DNA of 64,000 nucleotides from the NCBI GenBank assembly GCA_022494885.1, contig JAGVSM010004959.1, positions 24,540 through 88,539 on the forward strand, in the 5' to 3' direction. The translations under genes were made by a program, and so were the position numbers. Source of the stretch: Micrasema longulum (Eukaryota; Arthropoda; Insecta; Trichoptera; Brachycentridae). Numbering within the stretch: the stretch's first letter is position 1; each line of letters begins with the position of its first letter. The notes below the pieces were generated by a model. That model searched no databases. It saw nothing but the letters and a program-made list of their open reading frames with translations, and was not told the DNA's origin. Shown in pieces: positions 51,470-62,009 of the stretch.

Positions 51470-54400
51470 CTGCAAAATACGACAAATCACAAGTAAAAAT
51501 ATTGAAATTCTGGCCGTGATGTAAATACAAAAAGTGTTTTTTTATTTTTTTTTATAGCCAATCAACAGGCTTAAGAGAGGCCTAATAGATTGACATTAAT
51601 GATATTTATTTATTCAAATGTACAAAACAGCACTACAGCAAATTACGATGTACCTTTTTTTTATTTGTTTATTTTTCCATACATATATTATTTACAAAGA
51701 GATAAAATTACAAAAATACTCTTTAGAAAAATACATCTTAAAATTAAGCTATAACATGAATTAGAAAAAATGCCCACAAAGACTTCAGCGTCTGAGTGTA
51801 GACCAAAATGGACACCAAGTCATTGGAACAAAAGGCATAATACTACTAAACACGTGCGTTTCCAGAAACTATCTAGCAGCCAGCGGGCCACATGGCGACG
51901 GTATCTACCTACTTACTGTCTACAAAAGCTTCTCTTCGGACATCTATCTCCCTTTGTTAACCATGGAGTTGAAACAGTGTTTGATTTATTTAGTTTTTTA
52001 TTGCTTACTTCTTGGCATGAACACTTGACCAATTTACTACTATACTCTATTTTTTATAAATTTATTGATATTGTTTTAACTTTGCTGGAATTCCTCTCGT
52101 CCATGCGCTTTGTAGCTGCACGATGATTGGTTATCTAGCTTTCATATATCAACTTTAAAATACCTAAATTTTGTAAATGGGGTCCAGAATTCCAATCGTC
52201 TATGCGCTTAGTAGCTGCAAGACGTGTTGTAATCTTACTCCTTTTTTAAATTCATATTATTATTATTTTTTGATGCACTAAATTTATTTGTCAATTTTTA
52301 AAATGTGTAAATGGGGGCTAAATTTCTAACTGTCTATGCGCTCTGTAGCTGCAAGACGTCCTGAAATCTAGCTCCTATCTGTTATAATTTTTAATTGATC
52401 TTAATTGAACACGAGGAACTAGAATCCCAACCGTTCATGCGCAAATAACAGAAAACGCGAGTTTAAAATGTCATTTTTAATATTATTAATAAAAATAGAG
52501 AACAACAATGGACCCAGGTGAGAGCCTTGCGGGACACCCGAGAAAGTATGGAAACACTCTGATGCGAATAGACCGTAGAAGACGTATTGGTTTCTATTTT
52601 GGAGGTAGCTCGCCATTAATTTTAACATACCATCCGGGAAACCGATATCATACAGCTTTTTTAATAAGAGATCATGGTCGACAGTATCAAAGGTTTCCTC
52701 ATTATATCCGAGATCTCGCTATTTCCGCGATCGTCACAACCAAGTTCGACCGTGCTCGGCTCGTGTAATGGATGCGATACTCACGCGCTTGGCACGCTCC
52801 TATGATGTGCCGGCTCACCGACGCGCGCGCCGCCAGCTCGCCCTGCTCCGTCTTGAGGGAGCACAGCGTCCGCTGCACCTCCAGAGGAGCGCTGTCTCGA
52901 GCAGCTGGACAAAAATACAAGCTCATTATCTGTACCTACCTTTAAGATCTAAATTTATTGTAACAGAGTCAAAACATTTTGAGAACGGAATATTGAAGTC
53001 TAGCCTTATGACCTGTCATTGGCCGGGTTGAGTGACCAGTTTTCACATTGTGTATCATTCATTATTTTGCCTACGTTTAAACGTCCATATTTCCTCGACT
53101 CGTCCCTCTGTTGACTCTTGCGAAGTAAAAGAGCCGAAACCTTTTTTAAAGTGGGCGAGATTCATTTGGATGTTTTATTTAACTTACTAGGCAACGCCTG
53201 AAAACAATTTCCAATTTTTATATTTCTTCTTGTACCAGATTCATACCGTTCAGCGATGTTTTAAGTATGTCCAAATGTTTGCAGACAGGCCGGATTTCTT
53301 TCCTAAGGATTCCATTTGTTGCACGAGTATTTTGTACCTTTTATACCAGTTAGTTTAATAAACAATGTTTTCGGTATGGACAAATGCTTGCAGACATGCT
53401 GGATTTCTGTTGCAAGAGAGTTTTGATGCATAGGTATTAGAACATGTATTTCTGTCACTTTCTCACAGATGCCTCCCCAATGCTGTGCGAAAAAGACAAC
53501 CGGTCGTCGAATTGATTATGCTTTACTAAAATCGACAAAACCGATTTTTTTTATAATGAGGATCAATAATGAAATTTTGAGTATCTGGGAAGTATGCTTA
53601 CTAGGGATGGAATGACTGAGAAAGATATTGAAAGGAGGCTGAGTCCGGGAACAGAGTGAACGGTACACTTAAATCAACCTTGGCAAATAAATGTTTTTTG
53701 CAAGAGGCAAAATTAGCAGTTCACAATGGAGTCCGGGGTATGGGAGTGAAGTATGGACTTGAAAAAACAGGGATGAAATAGGCTGAATGCTGACGAAATG
53801 CGATCTATCGGGCGAATGTGTGGTAAAAATATGTACAACAGATGCACAAATGTCGAGATCTCTACATTATGTAAGGCTGAGATAAGCATTATCGACAAAA
53901 TCAAGAAAGGAGCTCCGCGATGGTTTGGATATGTAGAGCGAATGGACGGCGAAAGAACGGCTAAAAATATTTACAATGCGAGTGTTGATGGATGCAAAAA
54001 TAGAGGAAGATCGAGAAAGACATGGCTTGACCAAATCCAACATAATACTCAAAGATGGACGTGTTAAAAGTCGGAACAATCGGCGCGCGTGCATGAGAAG
54101 ATGTATGAATGTAGAGGAAAGATATGTATGCAAAGATATAGTGATGTAGCGTTCTATCCTATCTGCCTATCCTTACGGGGAAACGGCATGCTAATTTATT
54201 TTTTTACTATACTTAATGTTCGGTATTTATGTGTTGATCTGTACCTTTGTTGTCATAAGGAATAGGTTCAAACACATTGCTGCCATCTGAAAAGTAAAAA
54301 TAAACAAATATTATGTCAAGTAGCCAATAAGAACATAAGATAAAATTTTGTTAAAATTATAATTCAAATCATAGAATGGTCCAGAAGGAGCGTAGAATCA

Positions 54401-57298
54401 TATTTGAATACATCGGACTGTGTCCAAAAATCCCCCCACTTTGCCTCACTTTAACCGTGCGCATGCGTGAAGTCGCCGCGTCATGTTGCCAGATCGCGAA
54501 AATTATAATCATAAAACAAATGTAAAGCAATTTGTTAATTTCTCTAAAATTTTATTTTACACGCGGAAACATTGATTAACACAACCGAATAAATAAGTAA
54601 AGGGTCATTTAATAAGAGTAATTTTATTAATGAACGTTGAACTTAAAAAAAAAAAAAATTACATAAATCGGATATTTTTAAGTCATGTTAACCTTTCCCT
54701 CACTAAGCATTCAAAAATTACACATGATCCGAACGGGGGGACTAAGCGACCCCAGCGCCTACTTGTATATGGCATCAGAAGAATAAAACGTTGGAAGTGT
54801 TTATGACCGTGGAATAATTTATTCATGTTTTCGCGTACACATATTTTCATTCGTAAATTATATACATTTTTGCTAGTTTGCCGAATGCTTGTATACATAA
54901 AGTGAAATTGAACATATTGATATATGGGGGATTCGAAACCCCACCTTGTCCGGCTAGGTTAAATAATATTTGATGTTTTAAAGATAATGTCAGTCAAATA
55001 TCCACCACGGCGTTGTTTAATTCGAGGTCCAACATTCCAGTTTAATGAATTATTTATCTGTGAGTCCCCAATGTACCCAAGTTTGTTTTAAATTTCAAGA
55101 GGCGCAATCTGCCGGTCGAAAGGGGGGGCAATTATAAACGCTTTCTTCATCGATACATATCGAGACAGTATAAAGTAAAATCGATATTTATTTTTGAAAA
55201 TGTGTATATTCGCATGAAAATTAAAAGTATCTTTGTCCTTTTCTATTTTTCACACAAAAAACTCAATTTTACTGCGGACGATATTAACTTTCCATAGAAT
55301 ATAATGGTATTTAATTGTTTTGTGGTTGGCACCTTTTTTATTAAAAGCCTATTTAAAATATAAGAAAGAAATAAGTAAACTTCGAAGTCGAATTGAATTC
55401 CGACATAACTGTCAGTTTCTGAAACGAGTGGCTAGATGCAATAAATGATGTCGCTAGATTCTGCCATATTAACATATAAGTATCTGGTAGCCACTATAAA
55501 AAAAATTAGTTTTTTTATTTTTTGCTTCGGTTTTACTTTCTTTCTGAGTGTACGTATCAAGATGTCAAAGGAGCCGGCTTTGTAGTCGATCGGTAGATAC
55601 ATACAGACGATCATTAAACGTGCCGTCTTAGTAATTTTCAAAAGTCATATAATAATCGTATACGAGGGGGAAATTTTGGCTTCAATTGGGATTTATTGGA
55701 GTTTATAATCGCTTTGAAGTGGGCACTTTTTATCACAGAAGCCTATAAAATATAAATGAGAACTATTTTAAATTTTAATGAAGTAAGGAACGCGGACTAA
55801 TTTTTGCTGTCATTCCATTGGCTTGTTTCGATCACATGTCGATATGACAGTAGGTAGAACATACCGATGTAAGATACAGATAGTACATAAGTTAAGTATA
55901 CCGTCTCAATATGTACAGATGAAGAAAGCGTGCATAATCGAGGCCTAGATACTTTCTCCTGTATCGAGTTTATAATACAACCCAATCAGGATAATGTTTG
56001 TACCGTGCTGATCGTGTTTTAGAAAAAGAAATAATTATTATTGTCAGTACAATCAAAACTCTTTATTGCTGAACTGTTCGCCCTCTTCTAGAATATGTCT
56101 CCTAGAATAGTGGTCTGGTCTCCATTCTATGTCAATCGCATAAATCACATTAAATCAGTCCAACATCGCTCGCTTCGAAAAGTAGCGTGGATGCTCAGAC
56201 TAGAGAGGTAATTATTATTATTTTTATTTATATCCCTACAGAGATGGGGTAGATTTTTTTCAAATTCAGGATTATGGATATTCGAGCGTTTACAGGGCTT
56301 ATGACCTGTCATTGGCTGGGTTAAGTGGCCACTTTAAGTTAAATTTAACTCGGAAGAGTCTTAACTACATGAAATAAAGTAATCTGCTAATTAAAATACT
56401 TAACTTCAATATCAATACATAGATGGCGCTCCAACTCGCTTGTGAATGGTTTCTCATTTAATAACATATATACAAAAATCAAAAATGTTACCTGTGTGGA
56501 TATTCGCTAATAAGCGAAATGGGGAATGTTGTAGTACCTACTTAAAGTGGCCACTTAACCCAGCCAATGACAGGTCATAAGCCCTGTAAACGCTCGAATA
56601 TCCATAATCCTGAATTTGAAAAAAAAAAAAAATCTACCTCATCTCTGTAGGGATATAAAATAAAAATATATACCTACTCCCCCTTGGGAGAAATCCAGAT
56701 TTGTGTATGTACAAAATACACGTACCAAAATAATGAATTATTATTATGCTGATATAGAGTCAATGTTCGATATTCCTAATTTACAAAAACGCAGAACTAA
56801 TATTGATTCCATATATATGTTCGGCATACTAAATGGTATAATCGATGTTCCATCATTACTGGGACAAGTAAAATTCAATATTCCGACTTGTAGGTTTAAA
56901 AACAATGAAGTAGTGTTCATCGATCAGCATAGAACAAACTAAGGCCTTAATTCTCCGATGACCCGTCTTTGTCGTATAGTTAACTCGAGACAACATCTGG
57001 ACTTTTTTGGTTTGAGTTTACAGCGATTTAATCGAGCACTAAATATATAGTCCAGATCTTGTCTCGATGTCCCTTATGTTTGTCAATGCTTCTTTTCTTT
57101 TTTTTATTTGTTTTAAACGATTCTTTAATTGTAATATAAAAACCCTATAAATTGTATACATGGACAATGTCCGTTAATAAATAAATAATTGTAAAATAAT
57201 ATATTACCCTTTGAGAAGTACGCTGGTGCTGCTGGGACGCGGGAGTTTGTCATTAAAAATATCGTAAAAGTTATAAACCAATCCATTGTCCTTTAACG
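51351..57298 (-). CDS. Unidentified gene, 3' part
   Basis: I do not recognise this protein. Minus-strand exons 52904-52785 and 51469-51351 join in phase 1 with consensus GT/AG sites and end at TAG. They encode 'LCSLKTEQGELAARASVSRH' and a charged helical C-terminus ('VREQLRQVQYVLLREMRSLR') ending 'VVFKYI'. A 42-nt exon at 54286-54245 fits upstream in phase 1. A further exon at 57298-57208 ends in phase 2, so it needs the alternative acceptor at 54281 or an unseen exon. The 5' end and start codon are outside or unrecognised. The two terminal exons are more GC-rich than their surroundings. A coiled coil is likely for the last exon (heptad-like spacing), no more. Confidence 0.6.
51480..52084. 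other. Unassigned
   Basis: A 118-codon plus-strand frame (51770-52126) has no recognisable domain and runs into the tandem repeat that follows. No supported gene. Confidence 0.4.
52085..52445 (+). repeat. Tandem repeat with 'atgcgctctgtagctgcaag' units
   Basis: Units start near 52102, 52200, 52333 and 52434, each with 'tgcgct' and most with 'gtagctgca'. Spacing is about 98-133 bp. Two more units are at 47610-47720. Confidence 0.7.
52446..52700 (-). pseudogene. LINE RT palm fragment
   Basis: Minus strand 'FDTVDHDLLIKKAV', then 'CFHTFSGVPQGSHLGPLLFS', then 'IFINNIKND', with one stop. Jockey/CR1-like reverse transcriptase. It lies next to the penultimate exon of the unidentified gene. Confidence 0.75.
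52785..52904 (-). CDS. Unidentified gene, penultimate exon
   Basis: Acceptor 'tatttttgtccag', donor 'gtgagt'. 120 nt, phase 1 on both sides, high GC. It contains 'SRHIIGACQA' just before the donor. Confidence 0.7.
52942..53425 (+). repeat. Pal-A copy, diverged
   Basis: Plus-oriented with many substitutions: 'cttatgacctgtcattggcc', 'ttactaggcaacgcctgaaa', 'gtttgcagacaggccggatt'. The end block is duplicated in tandem at 53260-53300 and 53360-53410. Confidence 0.75.
53572..54190 (+). mobile_element. RTE-1 pseudogene copy
   Basis: It reads 'IDKIKKGAPRWFGYVERMDG', then 'RGRSRKTWLDQIQ', then out of frame 'YLSYPYGETA'-like coding to 54187. Deletions at 53730 and several frameshifts. The simple tail is replaced by 'taatttattt'. 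Confidence 0.8.
54191..54687. other. Intron and unassigned sequence
   Basis: Apart from the small exon at 54245-54286, no feature seen. The last 40 bases belong to repeat O. Confidence 0.4.
54245..54286 (-). CDS. Unidentified gene, small exon
   Basis: Acceptor 'acttttcag', donor 'aaag|gtacag'. It encodes 'GSNVFEPIPYDNK'. A second AG six bases inside ('ggcag') would give a 36-nt exon in phase 2. Confidence 0.5.
54688..54962. mobile_element. TTAA-flanked insertion in repeat O
   Basis: TTAA on both sides (54688-54691, 54959-54962). The left start 'cctttccctcact' resembles the end of element N, while the right end ('ccttgtccggctagg') does not. The empty site is at 22986-22994. Confidence 0.65.
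54963..55139. other. Repeat O right part and unassigned sequence
   Basis: The first 75 bases match 22994-23065. Nothing else recognised. Confidence 0.4.
55140..55965 (-). mobile_element. LINE-M, second copy (3' region)
   Basis: It matches 14440-15175 over most of its length ('ggagccggctttgtagtcga', 'ccattggcttgtttcgatca', 'taagttaagtataccgtctc'). It stops just before the zinc-knuckle coding part. Confidence 0.68.
56040..57190 (+). mobile_element. LINE-B copy, split by a Pal palindrome
   Basis: The first part reads 'YVNRINHIK'-type sequence to 'MLRLERx' with frameshifts. After the Pal insertion it resumes with 'IPNLQKRRTNIDSIYMFGI' and, past a stop at 56941, 'TRLCRIVNSRQ'. The 3' end and (TAAA)n tail are at 57150-57187. 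Confidence 0.75.
56217..56702. repeat. Self-contained Pal palindrome
   Basis: Arms 56225-56336 and 56545-56665 are near-perfect inverted repeats (each with 'tacagggcttatgacctgtc' or its complement). The loop of about 210 bp is not Pal core. It is inserted in LINE-B. Confidence 0.85.
57208..57298 (-). CDS. Candidate upstream exon of the unidentified gene
   Basis: A strong pyrimidine tract and acceptor 'ttttttttacag'; donor 'aaagg|gtaata'. One frame is open: 'LKDNGLVYNFYDIFNDKLPR'. The phase conflicts with the main model of the next exon. Confidence 0.45.
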
Positions 57299-57339
57299 CT
57301 GTAAAAAAAAACTGTTTTCAAAAATATATTCGCTTCACA

Positions 57340-57425
57340 GTGGAGCCCCGGTGTATTGGAGCAAAGTATGACATTGAAAAAACAAGGAACAAAGTAGGCT
57401 GAATGCTGTTGAAATGCGATATCTG
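57340..57425 (+). mobile_element. RTE-1 fragment
   Basis: 'cagtggagccccggtgtat' and 'gctgaatgctgttgaaatgc' match 12590-12690 of RTE-1. The long pentanucleotide tract follows shortly. Confidence 0.6.
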
Positions 57426-57443
57426 TGTGGTCAAATTATTTTT

Positions 57444-57697
57444 ATTTTCTATTATTTTATTTTATTTTATTTTATTTTATTTTATTTTATTTTATTTTAT
57501 TTTATTTTATTTTATTTTATTTTATTTTATTTTTTTATTTTATTTTATTTTATTTTTTATTTTATTTCAGTTTATTTTATTTTATTTTATTTTATTTTAT
57601 TTTATTTTATTTTATTTTATTTTATTTTATTTTATTTTATTTTATTTTATTTTATTTTATTTTATTTTATTTTATTTTATTTTATTTTATTTTATTT
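57444..57697 (+). repeat. (TTTTA)n microsatellite, about 250 bp
   Basis: Nearly pure ATTTT repeats, with a few interruptions around 57531-57570. Open frames across it are artefacts of the repeat. Confidence 0.95.
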
Positions 57698-57904
57698 GGG
57701 AAATCAACAGTTCTACACTCATATTTATAGTAAACAAACAGATATAATGCCTAAACTCAGAACTAAAAGAAAATATATTACATATCAAATAAATACACAT
57801 AAGTTTATACATATAAAAATGTTATTTTCATTTACTCGTAAATGTTTTTCAATAATCATAGATTTTTTAATATTTTTTTTTAAGAACAGTAAGTTTTTGT
57901 AAAT

Positions 57905-58530
57905 TGGGCGGGATTAGGACAAGGATGCTTGAAGAGAGGATAAGGAGGGGAAGGGAGATGTACATATTTATTATTGTAATGTCTACCAAATTACATAATG
58001 CATTTTAAGTGTAAATTTTAATCTGACAGAGTGATGTTTGTTTAATCTATATCTTTAAATTTTGTAATGTACACTGAAAAAGTCCTACGAAAAAAAGCAT
58101 TTTTAACATGCGATGTTTTATTTATTGGAACATGAAACAGGTGGTACCGTCTACAAATCCTGGCTGGCACATGTATTGTTATTAAACTAAGTAGTTCTGT
58201 ACAGTCAACTATTCCTGTCATAATTTTGTGAAAGCAGTAGTTGGTCCGCACACACTCTGCGGTATTGTAGAGAAGTGATTCCATGGTAGGTGGAGGCAGT
58301 GAGAGTTGATACATAAGAAATACCGGTTTTGTATTTAAGGTACTTTATAAATTTGTTTGGAATATTTTCTGTTCTTGTTATATATGTTTATGGCATACTG
58401 AGGATTCCATATCTGAGATGCGTATTCCAAATGGATTCTGACAAACGTATAATATAATGAAATTAGGGTCTTTGGATTATCAAAGTGTTTACTCATTCGA
58501 ATTATGAAACCTAACATGCTCAATGCTCAT
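57905..58530 (-). mobile_element. LINE-Z copy
   Basis: Minus frame 58314-58042 (90 codons): 'IDVPARICRR'-type block read as 'IHVPARICRRYHLFHVPI'. Upstream 58523-58335: 'YYTFVRIHLEYASQIWNPQY'. The 3' region ends near 57905. The two frames are offset by a short break. Confidence 0.75.
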
Positions 58531-58620
58531 TGACATATTAATATATTAATACACGAACGCGCCCCATACAATAAAATAGTAAAAACATGAATATTTTTTT
58601 TCGGTTGCTCGGATTGCAAA

Positions 58621-58835
58621 GGGTTAATTTTTCCTATTTTGTGCATTAAGGTTTATCTGAGCAAGGATATCATGGGCATCTATACAGTTAGATATTAATT
58701 TGTGCAAGAATATCAAACCAGCCAAAATCGTACTGAATTCTAATCTGAAGATATAAAGGAACTCTAGACGATCGTTATAGTTTATTATGAAAATATTTGA
58801 TCCGATTCTAAAAATTAACGATTTTAATAACAAAG
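58621..58835 (-). mobile_element. LINE C-terminal fragment
   Basis: Minus frame with 'LIFLHKLISNCIDAHDILAQ' then 'INLNAQNR', the LINE C-terminal order (…INLNVPR in related copies). Confidence 0.6.
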
Positions 58836-59612
58836 GTCTACGATGTATGCGAGGGAAGCGATTTGCTGATGAATGTCGATAAATCGAATGTGATGGTTTT
58901 TGAAATCAATGAAAGTATGACTAAATGTGAAATCGCTGTGAATGGGGTTATACTAAAACAGGTAGAGGAATTTGTGTATCTGGGAAGTATGTTTACTAGG
59001 GATGGAATGACGGAAAAATATTGAAAGGAGGATGAGTGCCGGGAACAGAGTGAACGGTGCACTTAAATCAATTCTGGCAAATAAATGTTTGTCACAAGAG
59101 GCAAAATTAGCAGTTCACAATGGAGTCCCAGTATGGGAGTGAAGTATGGACTTGGAAAAACAGGGATGAAAGTAGGCCGAATGCTGTCGAAATGCGAACT
59201 CTCAGGCGAATGTGTGGTATAACTATGTACGATAGATTCACAAATGTTGAGATCCGTACATTATGTAAGGCTGAGACAAGCTTTATCGACAAAATCGAGA
59301 AAGGAGCTCTGTGCTGGTTTGGACCTGTAGAACGAATGGACAGCGAAAGAACGGCTAAGAATATTTACAATGCGAAGGTTGATGGATGCAGAAATAGACA
59401 AAGACCGAGAAAGACATGGCATGACCGAACCCAACAAATACTCGAAGATGGACATGTCAAAAGTCGGAATAATCGGCGCGCGTACAAGAGAAGATGTATG
59501 AATGTAGAGGAAGCGAGATCTGTATTCAAAGATAGAGTGTTGTGGCGTTCTATCCTCTCTTCCTACCCTTACGGGGAAACGGCGTGATGGTTTGTTTGTT
59601 TGTTTGAAAAAA
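58828..59612 (+). mobile_element. RTE-1 copy with intact C-terminal frame
   Basis: The 5' part has frameshifts ('LLMNVDKSNVMVFE', 'VEEFVYLGSMFTRDGM'). From 59120 a 155-codon frame is open to the natural stop: 'VEMRTLRRMCGITMYDRFTN', 'RQRPRKTWHDRTQQILEDGH', 'LWRSILSSYPYGETA'. The tail is (TTTG)n straight after the stop. Confidence 0.85.
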
Positions 59613-59639
59613 TTACATTGCACCGAATATTACTCGTAA

Positions 59640-60540
59640 AATTAGGAGACCATATTATGGAACTAAATTCAAGCAAACTACGAACAAATTATTTATACAA
59701 CGTAATTGCAATTTTTGGGCTTTTGAATAGCTTAGATATTCGCAAAAAAAATCCACAGATTTTGGACGCTTTCTTGGAAATGTGGTCAATGTGATGGTTG
59801 AATTTAAGTTAGTTATTAAACAAAAAGTATCCCAAGATCTCGAGTTGTCTCGCCATTTATCAAAATTGTGTTGTTGATTGAATAGTTGAAAACGATTTTA
59901 TTTATTTTTCTTGTAAATTTAATAGACATACATTTATTAAGAAAACTTTCCCATATCTTCAAGTCGATACGAAACATCTTATCCCTAATTAAACTCAAAC
60001 AATTTTATTATATTTTATGTAACTCAATTATAACTTATGGCATAATAGGATGGGGATGCACTAATAAATCGAAATTAAAACCTCTCGAATCTGCTCAAAA
60101 ATCAATAGTTAAAGTAATTTTTAAAAAGTCCTTTAGGTACCCCAGCGTCAAGTTATTTGAGGAATTTGAGATCTTGAATATAAAGCAATTATATATTTTT
60201 AGAATAATAATGTTTGTGAAAGCAAATTATTCTATCAAATCCCAAAAGGAACACTCCCATACTACACAAGTCAAACTAGAGAATGGGTCATGGGGTCTAC
60301 CACAAACTCTGAATTCGGGAAAAGAAATTTCAGATTTCTGGGCCCCAAAATATTCAATATGTTACCCAAACATTGCAAAACCATGACTCGGATTCAATTT
60401 AATAAATTTGTAATAAATTGGTTACTGGGTTTAGGCCGAGAAAAATCGGAAAATTTACTCAAAAACATTCTTAAATAATAAATGGTATAAATTAATATTG
60501 TTTAACTGTATAGTAAATAAACTAGTGGGTAATAATGTTA
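59640..60540 (+). mobile_element. LINE, Jockey/CR1-like, C-terminal half
   Basis: Frame 59886-60386: 'NSIITYGIIGWGCTNKSKLK' and 'ESAQKSIVKVIFKKS', then in another frame to 60478 'RFLGPKIFNMLPKHCK' and a stop. Upstream sequence is decayed. Confidence 0.75.
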
Positions 60541-61030
60541 TTGTTTATTTTGCATGAAAATGTCTGCCTTAAAACAGGTTGTATCAAACATCCAGAGAAA
60601 TCTATTTACTATGTGTGTATATTAAAAACCTCACGTCTACAAAAACGTAGAAATAACATTGACTCCATATTTTTGTTTAATTTGCTGAATGGCTTAATTG
60701 ATGTACCATCGTTACTGGAACAGGTGGCATTCAATGTTCCGAGATAATAATGTGATGTTCCTCGATCAACACAGCACAAACTATGGCTCGCATGCACCAA
60801 TGTCCCGGTTGTGTCGTATTGTAAACTCGAGACAAGATCTGGACTTTTTTGGTGTAAGTCTGTATGGATTTAAAAATTCACCAAGATAGACCGGATCTTG
60901 TCTTGAGGTAGTATTTTTTTTTGTCCTAGCTTTAATTTAATTTAATTTTATTAGTGCCTGTATTTATTATAAGAAATTGTATTTGCCATCGTTAGAATGG
61001 ACTGCATAAGTCCGTCAAATAAATAAATGT
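60541..61030 (+). mobile_element. LINE-B-type C-terminus and 3' end
   Basis: 'LQKRRNNIDSIFLFNLLNG', one frameshift at 60745, 'MSRLCRIVNSRQDLDFFGV', a stop at 60889, then a 3' region ('cgttagaatggactgcataa') and a (TAAA)n tail at 61017-61027. Confidence 0.8.
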
Positions 61031-61339
61031 AGTAGATAAAGTAATTGTTATTTTTGTTAGTAAACTATGATTGTTATTATTTTTATTTATACTAAAAAAT
61101 AAGTCGTTTTCATGACACTAAAATAACAAAGAATGTAGGTCATTTTGTATTTTATGACGGTCATCAATTGATTTTATAATTTTGAATTTTAAAATATGAC
61201 CTTAAAAGGTCATCCGCAAATAAAAGTTATTTTTCATTGAAGTCGTTTTATGATCTTAACTAATTTTAAGCTTTTTTTTAGTTAAGTCGTTTTCGTTATC
61301 ATATAACATGCGATATTATACAACCTTGCTGCCAGAAAT
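61031..61339. other. No recognisable feature
   Basis: AT-rich. Contains the short palindrome 'atgaccttaaaaggtcat' near 61195. Confidence 0.5.
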
Positions 61340-61470
61340 TAGCATATGACATATTACTGTAATATTTCATTGAAGGGTAGGACTGATCGTCCTAGCTTCC
61401 AAGTAACAAACGTGATGCGTGGATTCCCTTGCACCAGTGGGTGCGTATAGAAAAAATGATAATGTTATGC
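61340..61470 (+). mobile_element. SINE-like 3' remnant
   Basis: 'ggtaggactgatcgtcctag' and 'ccagtgggtgcgtatagaaa' resemble the SINE1 body and 3' block but are strongly diverged. Confidence 0.35.
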
Positions 61471-61639
61471 GTTCTATTTTTTAAATAATGCATATTTTGT
61501 CTCGCCCTATTGATTTTGAACAATGAACAATAATTTTCGGTAAGTAATTTAAAAGGAATTTATTTCTCCATTGAAAATTCGTTTGAATTGTATTATTATG
61601 GCTTTCTCAAAGCGTGTTTAAATATTTTGTTTCTTTGAA

Positions 61640-61740
61640 GAAGTGATTGACTGAAACAAGATTTTTCGCAAAAGCCGAAATCGAATTTCGGCTTCTGTTC
61701 TCTGATAGTTTCGGTTGAAACCGAAACATATAAATAAGTT
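61640..61740. repeat. Repeat T copy
   Basis: 'gccgaaatcgaatttcggct' is a near-palindrome, followed by 'gtttcggttgaaaccgaaac', another perfect one. Related to 49612-49740. Confidence 0.6.
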
Positions 61741-61749
61741 AGCTTTTTT

Positions 61750-61970
61750 TTGTTAACTCTTAAAAGTCTGTGGTAAATAATCCCTTTGCGCGCGGTGATG
61801 TAACATTGTGTTACCGCTAGTAAAGACGGTATATTCTAAAGTTCCGACATTTTAAAAAAACAAAAAACATGAAGACGTACTGTTTAATAATTTATTTTCC
61901 ATAATTTATGCAAATAAACATTATTTAGCCCTGCTATAGCAAAATATATTGAAAATCATCAATACCTATT
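61750..61970. repeat. Repeat R, copy 2
   Basis: It matches 31625-31845 with about one difference per 12 bases. In both copies it adjoins a T-like or I-like stretch. Confidence 0.7.
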
Positions 61971-62009
61971 TCTTCAGGTAACTCGTTGTACAGCTTCAAT
62001 CCCTCGTAC

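Noticed and set aside
38590..57298. Treating the two minus-strand unknown genes as one
   Set aside because: The upstream gene has a stop codon at 51351 and the downstream one has its own TATA box, start codon and signal peptide at 44660, so order and signals separate them.
57403..57902. Three overlapping frames of 101-162 codons rich in Phe, Leu and Ile
   Set aside because: They are translations of the (TTTTA)n tract.
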